From: Actibacterium lipolyticum
Lineage (GTDB): Bacteria; Pseudomonadota; Alphaproteobacteria; Rhodobacterales; Rhodobacteraceae
Assembly: GCF_900184935.1 (NCBI RefSeq)
Contig: NZ_FXYE01000004.1
Span: forward strand, 55,264-119,263
DNA: 64,000 nt
Reading direction: 5' to 3'
Shown piece after piece: positions 45,379 through 53,738 of the stretch (its first letter is position 1; every line of letters starts with the position of its first letter). The notes beneath the pieces were generated by a model that ran no database searches, was not told the origin of the DNA, and saw nothing but the letters and a program-made list of their open reading frames with translations. The translations under genes were made by a program, and so were the position numbers.

Positions 45379-46071
45379 ATGATCGAAGAACCAATTCGCC
45401 TGACGATCCGTCGCAATTTCGCGCGCCCCACCCCGGCGCAGGTCGATGCATTTCGCAACCTTCCCACCGGTTTTATTTGCGATGCAATGGACGGGCGCGG
45501 CGCGATGGACACGGCGATCGCCCCTGTTGGTCCCGACCTTCCCCCACATGCGGTCGGCGTCGCGCTGGTCGCTGACAACGGACCAGAAGAGATTTTGGCG
45601 ACCATGGGCGCGGTTCACATCATGCAGGCGGGCGACATGATCGTGTCGGCCGTGCGCGGCGGGGCCAACTGCTCGGCCGCTGGGGATCAGTTCATGGGCA
45701 TGTTGAAAAACAAAGGCGCGGCTGGGTTCGTGACCGATGGCCCAATGCGGGATTACGAAGGAATAGCCGAGGTAGGCCTGCCTGCGTGGTGCACCGGGCT
45801 GAACCCGAATTCGCCCTATTCCAACGGCCCGGGCCGGGTCGGTTTCGGCGCGGTTGTGGGCGGCCAGACCGTCAACAGCGGCGACATCGTCGTGGCCGAC
45901 GTCAACGGCGTGGTTGTCGTACCGTTCAACCGCATCGAAGCCGTCATCGCCCAGCTTGCCAACGTTCAAGCCGCCGAAGATGCGTTGGAGGCAAAGGTAA
46001 AATCCGGTGCCGCCGACATGCCCTTGGTCGAACAGATGTTGGCCGACGGCAGCGCCGTGATCATCGATTAG
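45379..46071 (+). CDS. RraA-like protein (HMG/oxaloacetate aldolase family)
   Basis: A 230-residue RraA/MenG-fold protein. VRGGANCSAAGDQ, FVTDGPMRDYE (Arg-Asp region binding oxo-acid and metal) and SGDIVVADVNGVVVVP are family hallmarks. Relatives act as 4-hydroxy-4-methyl-2-oxoglutarate aldolase or oxaloacetate decarboxylase, so here it may cleave an oxo-acid made by the island's dehydratases. RNase-E inhibition is not expected in this context. Convergent with the PhyH gene (4-bp overlap). Confidence 0.85.
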   Translation: MIEEPIRLTIRRNFARPTPAQVDAFRNLPTGFICDAMDGRGAMDTAIAPVGPDLPPHAVGVALVADNGPEEILATMGAVHIMQAGDMIVSAVRGGANCSAAGDQFMGMLKNKGAAGFVTDGPMRDYEGIAEVGLPAWCTGLNPNSPYSNGPGRVGFGAVVGGQTVNSGDIVVADVNGVVVVPFNRIEAVIAQLANVQAAEDALEAKVKSGAADMPLVEQMLADGSAVIID

Positions 46072-46958
46072 GTGAACGCGCTTTTCGCGCCGCCCGATTC
46101 CTGCATCTTGAAGATCGACGTGTTATCCTTCGCCGGAGGCAGCGGCATGGTGACGGGCACGTTTTCCAACCGCGGTGTCAGGCATGGTTGACCGGTGATT
46201 GTGCGATCTTGCAAGTCATCCCAGAACCGCCGCTGACCAAGGGCATGGATATAGCTGCTGGCCCCAAGAATGGGCCACGCATCCGCCTTGGCAACCTCAA
46301 AGAACAGGATCTTGCGCGCGCGATCCGAAACATTCGGGGCCGAGCCGTGCAATACCCGGGCATGATGCACCGACATGCTGCCCGCCTTACCGGTTAGGGT
46401 TACCGCCTTTTCGGGTTCGAACAACGGATCATCCGGGTCAATCGCCCCGCAGAAAACTCCGTTCGCATGGTGGCTTAGCACCGGCCCTTTGTGGGTTCCG
46501 GGGATGACCATCAGGGGGCCGTTATCCTCCTCCACGTCCTCTAGCAACAGGCCGAAGGCCAGCAGGTCATCGTTTGTATGCGGGTAAAACGCCCAGTCCT
46601 GATGCCATTCCACCGCCGCCCCGCCACCTGGCGCTTTGGTGTTCAACTTCGACGTAATCAGCGTCGTATCCGGCCCCAACAGATCGTTCAGAACCTGCGT
46701 AACGCCCGATTGGGTCAGCACCTCGTGATAAACCGGGTCGCGTTTATGCGGCAGCTTGATACGCGTCAGACGCGGCGTTTCGGCGCTGTGCCCCTTATCC
46801 AGATCATAAACATCGTCGCTTTGCGAAATGTGGCGCGAGGCTTCGATAAGCCCCGCCGTCACATCCTGCATCCGTTTCAACTGATCCGGCGTCACCACAT
46901 CTTCGACCATCAAAAACCCGTTCTGGTCATAAGACGCCTTCTGCGCAGAGCTCAGCAT
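46068..46958 (-). CDS. Phytanoyl-CoA dioxygenase (PhyH) family protein, second copy
   Basis: A 296-residue Fe(II)/2-oxoglutarate-type oxygenase. His119/Asp121 (EWHQDWA) and His204 (RVLHGSAPN) form the iron triad, with Arg213-215 as the 2-oxoglutarate contact region. It is distinct in sequence from the 24-kb copy. It overlaps the dehydrogenase stop (TGATG) in an operon with a gluconate-5-dehydrogenase-like SDR and under a UxuR-like operator. A catabolic role on a sugar-acid derivative is inferred; substrate is unknown. Confidence 0.82.
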   Translation of the reverse strand: MLSSAQKASYDQNGFLMVEDVVTPDQLKRMQDVTAGLIEASRHISQSDDVYDLDKGHSAETPRLTRIKLPHKRDPVYHEVLTQSGVTQVLNDLLGPDTTLITSKLNTKAPGGGAAVEWHQDWAFYPHTNDDLLAFGLLLEDVEEDNGPLMVIPGTHKGPVLSHHANGVFCGAIDPDDPLFEPEKAVTLTGKAGSMSVHHARVLHGSAPNVSDRARKILFFEVAKADAWPILGASSYIHALGQRRFWDDLQDRTITGQPCLTPRLENVPVTMPLPPAKDNTSIFKMQESGGAKSAFT

Positions 46959-47878
46959 CAGTCGCGCCCCTTTTTGGCTTCCTCTTCCATATCAAGCCCA
47001 TTCAGACGGCCGACATGGTCGGTAATCATCGGGACATAGTCGCCGCCATTTCCGATCCCTTCGACATGGGTGAAATAGTGCTTGGCCGCCCCGGCCATAA
47101 TGGTCGTGATCCCAGACGCATCCGCCATCGCATTGACGTACCGCAGGTCTTTGGCGGCGTTAGCAATCGTGAATTTGTGGATTTCGCGATCGCGTTCCAC
47201 CGCATAGGTCATGAACGTTTCAAAGAACCCGTTCGACAGGCGGCTTGATCCGATCACCTCGCGCACTTTGGCGGGCGGGATACCGACCTTGGCGCCCAGC
47301 ACCGTCGCCTCGGCATACAAAGAGGCATAACCCATCGAGATGAAGTTCATCAGCAGCTTCATCTTATGGCCGCTGCCCGTCGGCCCGACGTGGGTGATAT
47401 TGCCCGCCCAGCATTCAAGCACTGGCTTGACCTTGGCCATGGTCGCATCGTCGCAACCCACCATGGCGTCCAGCGTTCCGGCCTCTGCCTCTTTCGGGGT
47501 GCGGCCAAGCGGGGCGTCCACCAGCGTTCCGCCTTTTTCAGCCAGTTCTTGGGCCAGCGCGTCTGTCGATGTCGGGTCAGCCGTTGTCGTGTCGATCACG
47601 ATCAACCCGTCGCGCGCGCCCGCCAAGATGCCGTCAGGGCCGCGCATGATTGCCTCTACCTGAGGGGAATTTGAAAGGCACAGGTGAATGACATCACAGA
47701 CTTGGGCCATTTCGCGCGGCGTCTTCACCTCGGTCGCGCCCATGCTGACCAAACTATCGACGGGCGTTCGGTTGCGGTTGCCCTTGATCCAAAGGGGATA
47801 CCCCTTTTGCACCAAATTCTTGGCCATACCGTGGCCCATATAACCAACACCGATGAAACCTATATTCAGATCGCCCAT
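46958..47878 (-). CDS. 3-hydroxyisobutyrate-dehydrogenase-family oxidoreductase
   Basis: A 306-residue beta-hydroxyacid dehydrogenase. The NAD loop GVGYMGHGM is at 11-19, DAPLGRTPKEAEAGTLD is the substrate loop, and GSGHKMKLLMNF carries the catalytic Lys. Members oxidise hydroxy acids such as threonate, glycerate or tartronate semialdehyde. GAGGGAGAG precedes the ATG. It is the middle gene between the SDR and PhyH genes. Confidence 0.87.
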   Translation of the reverse strand: MGDLNIGFIGVGYMGHGMAKNLVQKGYPLWIKGNRNRTPVDSLVSMGATEVKTPREMAQVCDVIHLCLSNSPQVEAIMRGPDGILAGARDGLIVIDTTTADPTSTDALAQELAEKGGTLVDAPLGRTPKEAEAGTLDAMVGCDDATMAKVKPVLECWAGNITHVGPTGSGHKMKLLMNFISMGYASLYAEATVLGAKVGIPPAKVREVIGSSRLSNGFFETFMTYAVERDREIHKFTIANAAKDLRYVNAMADASGITTIMAGAAKHYFTHVEGIGNGGDYVPMITDHVGRLNGLDMEEEAKKGRD

Positions 47879-47890
47879 CTTTTCTCTCCC

Positions 47891-48649
47891 TCAAAGACTT
47901 GCGGTAATGCCCCCGTCCACGAAAATGGTCTGGCCGTTGACGAAACTTGATGCGGGGGACGACAGAAAAATGCAGGCCCCCACTAATTCTTCCACCCTGC
48001 CCCAGCGCCCGGCGGGCGTGCGTTTTTCCAGCCATGCGGAAAAGTCCGGGTCCGCGACCAAGGCCGCGTTCAGCGGAGTGTCGAAATACCCCGGCGCGAT
48101 GGCGTTACAGTTCAGCCCATGCTTGGCCCAATCTGTCGCCATGCCCTTGGTCAGGTTCGCAATCGCGCCCTTTGACGCGGTGTATGGCGCGATCCCCGGC
48201 CGGGCCAGCGCCGTCTGGACCGAGGCGATGTTGATAATCCGCCCCTGCCCGCGTTCAATCATGTGCCGACCCGCCGCTTGGCTGACATAAAACGCTGAAT
48301 TCACGTTGGTGCGCATCAGGCGGTCAAACGCCTCAACCTCAAAATCTTCAAGCGGGCCGCGATGCTGCATCCCGGCGTTGTTCACCAGTATATCGATTGG
48401 GTGCTGCGCGTCGTAATCATCGACCGCTTTGCGCACGCTTTCGGCATCGGTCACGTCGAAGACAAGCGTATCAACCTGCGCGCCTTCGTCGCGCAATGTC
48501 TTTGCGGCCTCGGCCAGCCGGTCAGCGTTCCGCGCGTTCAGCACAACCCGCGCACCGGCCTGTGCCAGCCCCCGTGCCAAGGCAAATCCGATCCCCATCG
48601 AGGAACCCGTCACAAGCGCCGTCCGCCCCGTCAAATTGAAAAGGTCCAT
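47891..48649 (-). CDS. SDR, gluconate 5-dehydrogenase-like
   Basis: A 252-residue SDR. TGSSMGIG, YTASK and the ending FVNGQTIFVDGG are present, and MDLFNLTGRTALVTG resembles gluconate/5-keto-gluconate reductases (IdnO type). It is divergent from the idonate-5-dehydrogenase-like gene; IdnD and IdnO normally work together on L-idonate, 5-ketogluconate and D-gluconate. The start at 48649 follows AGGGAGAGAG. The operator palindrome lies 65 bp upstream. Confidence 0.84.
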   Translation of the reverse strand: MDLFNLTGRTALVTGSSMGIGFALARGLAQAGARVVLNARNADRLAEAAKTLRDEGAQVDTLVFDVTDAESVRKAVDDYDAQHPIDILVNNAGMQHRGPLEDFEVEAFDRLMRTNVNSAFYVSQAAGRHMIERGQGRIINIASVQTALARPGIAPYTASKGAIANLTKGMATDWAKHGLNCNAIAPGYFDTPLNAALVADPDFSAWLEKRTPAGRWGRVEELVGACIFLSSPASSFVNGQTIFVDGGITASL

Positions 48650-48713
48650 TCTCTCTCCCTGAAATGCGTTGCCGTGTCGGGCATTGACAAAACCCGCCGG
48701 AACCGCCTTGATG

Positions 48714-48729
48714 AAATGGTATACCATTT
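48714..48729. promoter_or_regulatory. UxuR/ExuR-like operator 5 (SDR / idonate-dehydrogenase-like)
   Basis: AAATGGTATACCATTT, a perfect 16-bp palindrome in the divergent region, 35 bp before the rightward GTG start. Confidence 0.78.
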
Positions 48730-48763
48730 GAGTGGCGATGCAAGCCTCGCCGAAAGGACAACC

Positions 48764-49801
48764 GTGACCAAAGCCCTTTTCGCCCACGCAGCCCGTGATC
48801 TGCGCCTTGAAGACGTGCCCGTTGATGCCCTTGCACCCGGTCAGGTTCGCATCAAGATGCGCCGCGGGGGGATTTGCGGATCGGACCTTCATTATTATAA
48901 CCACGGCGGCTTTGGCGCGGTGCGACTGCGCGAACCGATGATCCTTGGCCACGAAGTTTCAGGCGAAGTTGCGGAACTGGGCGAAGGCGTATCAAATTTG
49001 GCCATCGGCGATCTGGTCGCGGTGTCACCATCGCGCCCCTGTTCCGCCTGTGCCGAATGCCTGCGCGGATTGCCAAACCAGTGTCTAAACATGCGATTTT
49101 ACGGATCGGCGATGCCCTTCCCCCACATTCAGGGCGCGTTCCGCGAAAGCCTGATCGCGGATGCCAGCCAATGTGTAATCGCCAACGGGCTGACCGCGGC
49201 ACAGGCCGCCACGGCGGAACCGCTTGCCGTAGCGCTGCACGCGGTATCGCGCGCTGACGACATGCTTGGCCGCCGTGTTCTGGTCACCGGATGCGGACCG
49301 ATCGGCATCCTTGTAATCCTTGCCGCCCGCCGCGCCGGGGCAGGCGAAGTTATCGCCACCGACATTGCGCCAGCCGGGTTAAAGATCGCCCAATCAGTCG
49401 GCGCTGATGTCGTCCTGAACACCGCCGAAAACCCCAATGCGTTGGCCAAATACAGCACCGGCAAGGGCAGCTTGGACATCCTGTTTGAGTGTTCAGGGGC
49501 CGAGACCGCGTTGACCGCAGGCATCGGCGCGCTGCGGCCCCGTGGTCAGGTGATACAGCTTGGCCTATCTGGCGACATGTCCCTTCCGATGATGCAGATC
49601 ACCGCGAAAGAGCTGGCCCTAAAGGGTTCGTTCCGGTTCCACGACGCCTTTCCGCTGGCCGTTCAGATGATGCAGAAACAGTTAATCGACGTGTCCCCCC
49701 TGCTAACCCACAGCTTCCCGCTGGCCGAATATGCCAAGGCCTTCACCACCGCATGCGACCGCAGCCGGGCGATGAAGGTGCAGCTGGTGTTTGACTCGTG
49801 A
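48764..49801 (+). CDS. Zinc alcohol dehydrogenase, L-idonate 5-dehydrogenase-like
   Basis: A 345-residue medium-chain dehydrogenase. Catalytic zinc ligands Cys38, His63 and Glu64 and the structural-zinc Cys93/96/99/107 are all present, followed by the VTGCGPIGILVI Rossmann loop. It resembles IdnD, but sorbitol or threonine dehydrogenases are related. The GTG at 48764 follows AAAGGA at good spacing. Its stop overlaps the LysE-type gene (GTGA). Confidence 0.85.
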   Translation: MTKALFAHAARDLRLEDVPVDALAPGQVRIKMRRGGICGSDLHYYNHGGFGAVRLREPMILGHEVSGEVAELGEGVSNLAIGDLVAVSPSRPCSACAECLRGLPNQCLNMRFYGSAMPFPHIQGAFRESLIADASQCVIANGLTAAQAATAEPLAVALHAVSRADDMLGRRVLVTGCGPIGILVILAARRAGAGEVIATDIAPAGLKIAQSVGADVVLNTAENPNALAKYSTGKGSLDILFECSGAETALTAGIGALRPRGQVIQLGLSGDMSLPMMQITAKELALKGSFRFHDAFPLAVQMMQKQLIDVSPLLTHSFPLAEYAKAFTTACDRSRAMKVQLVFDS

Positions 49802-50394
49802 TTACCTTCGCGCTGGCCGTTTTATTCCTGATCGGCACGCCGGGACCCGGCGTGCTTTCAACGGCTGGTGTGGGTGCGGGTTTTGGGTTTCGCGCAGGGC
49901 TTAAATACCTTGTGGGGCTGTTCATCGGCACCAACGCCGTGGCGCTTGGCGTCATCACCGGTGTCGCCGCGATTGTGCTTTCCGTTCCGGTAATTCGCTG
50001 GGTTCTGATGGGCGCATCGATCCTTTATCTTTTGTACCTGGCAGCGCGGATTGCCTTTGCCGGATCGAAAATCGCCTTTATCGCCGCCACCATCGCCCCC
50101 GGCATCAGCGCAGGCATCCTTTTGCAGGCGATCAATCCAAAGAGTTACGCCGTGAACACAACCCTTTTCACCGGCTTTCCTTTCGCGCCTGACAACCTTG
50201 GGTTCGAGGTGATCGCCAAGCTGTTGATCGTGAACATCATCTGGATTCCGATCCACCTTGGCTGGCTTTGGGCCGGGGCTAGTTTGCACCGGCTGAACCT
50301 GAGCGACGCTGCGCAACGGCGCATCAACTATTTCATGGCCGCGTCGATGCTTGCCGTCGTTGCCTTGGCACTTTTCGCAGGAATACAACGATGA
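49798..50394 (+). CDS. LysE/RhtB-family transporter
   Basis: A 198-residue membrane protein with about five to six hydrophobic segments; LFLIGTPGPGVLSTAGVGAGFGFRAGL is the LysE signature region. The family exports amino acids and small acids. It begins with GTG overlapping the previous stop and ends overlapping the FAD-oxidase ATG, so it is firmly part of the operon. In a sugar-acid operon it may export a toxic intermediate or a C2 acid. Confidence 0.85.
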   Translation: MITFALAVLFLIGTPGPGVLSTAGVGAGFGFRAGLKYLVGLFIGTNAVALGVITGVAAIVLSVPVIRWVLMGASILYLLYLAARIAFAGSKIAFIAATIAPGISAGILLQAINPKSYAVNTTLFTGFPFAPDNLGFEVIAKLLIVNIIWIPIHLGWLWAGASLHRLNLSDAAQRRINYFMAASMLAVVALALFAGIQR

Positions 50395-51767
50395 TCGCAC
50401 CCGAGGCCGCGACCAAACTGGCCACCCTTCTTGGCACCCGTTTTGTCACCAGCGACGCCGACCGCGCCCAACATGGCCGCAACGAAACCTATTACCCCGA
50501 CACGCCGCCAGATGCGGTCGCCTATCCCGAAACCACCGAAGAGGTTTCTCAGATCGTCCGCATCTGCGCCGCCCATCACTGCCCTGTTGTGGCTGTGGGT
50601 GCCGCCACCTCGCTTGAGGGGCAGCATTTGGCGACGCAAGGCGGCGTCAGCCTTGATATGAACCGGATGAACCGCGTTCTGGCCGTGAATGACGAAGACC
50701 TGAACGTCGTCGTACAGCCCGGCCTGACCCGCGTGGCGCTGAACGAAGAATTGCGCAGCACGGGCCTGTTCTTTCCCGTCGACCCCGGTGCCGATGCCTC
50801 GCTTGGGGGGATGACGGCAACGCGGGCCAGCGGAACCACCGCCGTGCGCTATGGCACGATGCGCGACAACGTCTTGGCGATGGAGGCCGTGATGGCCGAC
50901 GGGTCGATCATTCGCACTGGATCAAAGGCGCGCAAAAGCTCCACCGGGTATGATTTGGCGCATCTGTTGGTGGGGTCTGAGGGGACGCTGGGGATTATCA
51001 CGGAACTGACGCTGCGGCTTCAGGGTATTCCCGAAAGCACGCTTGCCGCGACCTGCCGTTTCGAAAACGTCGAAGACGCGGTCAATTGCGTGATCCTGAC
51101 CATCCAGTCTGGCCTGCCCATGGCGCGGATTGAACTGTTGGATCACATGATGGTGCGCGGCTTTAACGCCTATGCAAACGCCGGCTTGCCCGAAAAGCCG
51201 CACTTGTTTCTGGAATTCCACGGCACCCCCACCGGAACCGCCGAACAGGCGCAAAGCTTTCGCGAAATTGCCGACGATTTCGGCGCGACCAACTGGGAGC
51301 AGGCAACCACCACCGAAGACCGTACCGCGCTGTGGGCGATGCGGCACAAAGCGCATTACGCAAGTGCGGCGTTGGGCAAAGGGAAACACCTGTGGCCGAC
51401 GGATGTGTGCGTGCCAATTTCACAGCTTGCGACGGCGGTGGTTCAGGCACAGGACGACGCGGTGCGCCATGGCCTGACCAGCACCATTGTTGGCCATGTC
51501 GGCGACGGCAACTTTCACGCGGGCATCTGCGTTGATCCCAACGATGCCGATGAAATGGCCCGGGCCGAGTCGTTTTCCAAAGCCCTGGCCGAAACCGCGC
51601 TGCGCCTTGGCGGCACTGTCAGCGGTGAACACGGCATCGGGCTGGGCAAGCAGAAATACATGCAAGCAGAACACGGCACCGCGTTGCCCTTTATGAGGGC
51701 GATCAAGGCCGCGCTTGACCCGCAGAATATTTTGAATCCGGGCAAATTACTGCCACCCGGCGACTAA
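50391..51767 (+). CDS. FAD-linked oxidase, glycolate/D-lactate dehydrogenase (GlcD-like)
   Basis: A 458-residue flavoprotein. The FAD-binding domain has VVAVGAATSLEGQHLA and GSEGTLGIITELTLRL, and the C-terminal domain has HVGDGNFHAGI and SGEHGIGLGKQKY, as in D-lactate and glycolate dehydrogenases. It oxidises a 2-hydroxy acid. Glycolate is expected both from a pentonate diketo-acid hydrolase and from a transcarboxylase-type apionate RuBisCO-like protein, so GlcD function fits the locus. Confidence 0.86.
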   Translation: MIAPEAATKLATLLGTRFVTSDADRAQHGRNETYYPDTPPDAVAYPETTEEVSQIVRICAAHHCPVVAVGAATSLEGQHLATQGGVSLDMNRMNRVLAVNDEDLNVVVQPGLTRVALNEELRSTGLFFPVDPGADASLGGMTATRASGTTAVRYGTMRDNVLAMEAVMADGSIIRTGSKARKSSTGYDLAHLLVGSEGTLGIITELTLRLQGIPESTLAATCRFENVEDAVNCVILTIQSGLPMARIELLDHMMVRGFNAYANAGLPEKPHLFLEFHGTPTGTAEQAQSFREIADDFGATNWEQATTTEDRTALWAMRHKAHYASAALGKGKHLWPTDVCVPISQLATAVVQAQDDAVRHGLTSTIVGHVGDGNFHAGICVDPNDADEMARAESFSKALAETALRLGGTVSGEHGIGLGKQKYMQAEHGTALPFMRAIKAALDPQNILNPGKLLPPGD

Positions 51768-51784
51768 GACGAAGAGGGAGAGAG

Positions 51785-52750
51785 ATGAACATTTTGATCA
51801 TAGGCGGCGGCGGTGTCGTTGGCCAAAAGCTGGCCCATGCGCTGGCCGCGAAGGGCACGTTACGTGGAAAACCGATCAGCAGCCTGACCTTGGCCGACAT
51901 CAATGACCCCGCCCCGGTGGAGGCCACGTTCCCCGTTGCAACCACCCGCTGCGACATTGCTGATACCGCTTCGGTCGCGCAGACGATCACCGAAGACACC
52001 GACGTTATCTATCTGCTTGCCGCCATCGTTTCCGCCCACGCCGAAGAGGATTTTGAGGCCGGGATGAATATCAACCTTTTCGGCACCTACAACGTGCTGG
52101 AACGGTGCCGCAAACTGGGTACGAACCCGGTCTTGGTCTTCTCTTCCTCCATCGCGATTTATGGTGGCGAGGCGCAGGATCCGCTGGGCGATCACTCCTA
52201 CCCCAACCCGCAGACATCCTATGGCGGGCAAAAGGCGATTGGCGAGATTTTGTTGAACGACTATTCCCGCAAAGGGTTCGTCGATGGGCGCGGGTTCCGC
52301 TTGCCGACCATTTCGGTGCGTCCGGGCAAACCGAACCGGGCGGCGTCCAGCTTTATGTCGTCGATCCTGCGCGAACCTCTGAACGGGCAAGAGGCAATCT
52401 GCCCAGTCGAGCCTGATTTCCTGCACTATTACCTGTCGCCACGCAAATGCGTTGAAAACCTGATTAAAGGGGCCGAATTGAACGCCGATGATCTGGGTGA
52501 AAACCGCGTTATGCAGATGCCGGGGCGCACATGGTCCATCGGGCAACTGATCGACGCGATGACCAAAGTCGCAGGGCCTGAGCCCGCCAAACTGATCCGT
52601 TGGGATCCCCAGCCCGAAATCAAACGCATCGTTTCAGGCTGGAAATGGGACATTCACGCGGATAAGGCCGAACGCCTTGGCCTTACCGCCGATGAAAGTT
52701 TCGAAGACAACGTCCGCTATTACCTAGAGGACGACAAACCCGTCAGTTAA
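51785..52750 (+). CDS. denD: DenD, D-erythronate dehydrogenase
   Basis: A 321-residue extended SDR (epimerase-like). The NAD loop GGGGVVG is at 7-13; FSSSIAIYGG, SYGGQKAIGE and RLPTISVRPGKPNRAAS are DenD-type segments. It oxidises D-erythronate to 3-oxo-tetronate, which OtnK and OtnC at 37-39 kb would take to DHAP. GAGGGAGAGAG precedes the ATG. Convergent with the 2-hydroxyacid dehydrogenase gene, overlapping by 8 bp. Confidence 0.85.
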   Translation: MNILIIGGGGVVGQKLAHALAAKGTLRGKPISSLTLADINDPAPVEATFPVATTRCDIADTASVAQTITEDTDVIYLLAAIVSAHAEEDFEAGMNINLFGTYNVLERCRKLGTNPVLVFSSSIAIYGGEAQDPLGDHSYPNPQTSYGGQKAIGEILLNDYSRKGFVDGRGFRLPTISVRPGKPNRAASSFMSSILREPLNGQEAICPVEPDFLHYYLSPRKCVENLIKGAELNADDLGENRVMQMPGRTWSIGQLIDAMTKVAGPEPAKLIRWDPQPEIKRIVSGWKWDIHADKAERLGLTADESFEDNVRYYLEDDKPVS

Positions 52751-53681
52751 CGGGCGTCAGCAGGTCGCCACCGGCCAAGTGCGCAGCCACGTTATCACGC
52801 TGCAACTTGGCCATGGCGGCCCGCGTTTCCACGGTGCCCGACCCTTGGTGCGGTTGCAAAACAACGTTGTCCAGCGCCAGAAAACGTGGGTTCAAATCGG
52901 GTTCCCCCACGAACACGTCCAGCCCTGCACCGGCGATTGCACCGATTTCCAACGCATCCAACAACGCGTCTTCGTCAATCGTGCTTCCGCGCGAAATGTT
53001 GATGACAACGCCATCCTTCCCAAGCGCGGCGATCACCTCTTTCGAGACATATTTTTCAGTGGCGGACCCACCGACCAGAGCCACAAAAAGGAAATCAACC
53101 GCATTTGCCAGCGCCACAGGGTCAGCGTGGTACGTCCAACCCGGCGTCTGCTTTTCGCTGCGCGCGTGATAGTGCACATCGGTCTTGAACGCGGCCAAAC
53201 GGTCGGCAATGTCGCGCCCGATCCGGCCCATACCCATGATGCCGACCTTGCCGCCGCTTACCTTGCGGTTCAGGCGATAGGCCCCGTCACTGGCCCACTT
53301 ACCGTCGCGCACCCATGCCTCTGCCTGACGCATTTCGCGCCCCTGCGAAATCCACATGGCGATGGCCAAATCGGCCACGTCATCGTTCAAAACGTCCGGT
53401 GTGTTGGTGACGCGGATGTTGCGGGCATTCGCCGCGTCAACATCGATTGCGTCGTAACCCACGCCATAATTTGCGACCAGCCCAAGGTTCGGGAACAGGT
53501 CCATTTCAGCCCCGCCAAAAGGCAGATGACCCTTATAGGCGATTGCCTTGATCGTGCTGCGCGCGGCCGGGTCCATCCCCGCCGCTTCGGACGGGTCAGC
53601 CACGACATGGGCGTTGAATGACTCTTCCAGCGCCGGGCGCTCGGACTGGTTATACGGGCCGATAGCGAGCGTAGCGGTCAT
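52743..53681 (-). CDS. D-2-hydroxyacid dehydrogenase (GhrB-like)
   Basis: A 312-residue NAD(P)-dependent reductase. GKVGIMGMGRIGRDIA is the Rossmann loop; Arg in NISRGSTID, Glu in VFVGEPDLN and His in LQPHQGS form the catalytic triad. It probably reduces glyoxylate or hydroxypyruvate, or oxidises a D-2-hydroxy acid. The start at 53681 follows CGGAGGAG, and the UxuR-like palindrome is 21 bp upstream. It sits downstream of the RuBisCO-like gene but has its own operator. Confidence 0.88.
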   Translation of the reverse strand: MTATLAIGPYNQSERPALEESFNAHVVADPSEAAGMDPAARSTIKAIAYKGHLPFGGAEMDLFPNLGLVANYGVGYDAIDVDAANARNIRVTNTPDVLNDDVADLAIAMWISQGREMRQAEAWVRDGKWASDGAYRLNRKVSGGKVGIMGMGRIGRDIADRLAAFKTDVHYHARSEKQTPGWTYHADPVALANAVDFLFVALVGGSATEKYVSKEVIAALGKDGVVINISRGSTIDEDALLDALEIGAIAGAGLDVFVGEPDLNPRFLALDNVVLQPHQGSGTVETRAAMAKLQRDNVAAHLAGGDLLTPVN

Positions 53682-53701
53682 GCGGGCAACTCCTCCGTTA
53701 A

Positions 53702-53713
53702 ATGGTATACCAT
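53702..53713. promoter_or_regulatory. UxuR/ExuR-like operator 6 (ghrB-like)
   Basis: ATGGTATACCAT, a perfect 12-bp palindrome between the RuBisCO-like gene end and the 2-hydroxyacid dehydrogenase start. It links the latter to the island regulon. Confidence 0.72.
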
Positions 53714-53738
53714 CTTGTCGTGGCAAAACCCGCCCGTG

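Noticed and set aside
45379..46071. RraA as a regulator of RNase E
   Set aside because: The operon and UxuR-like operator point to an oxo-acid aldolase or decarboxylase role, which is the ancestral activity of this family.
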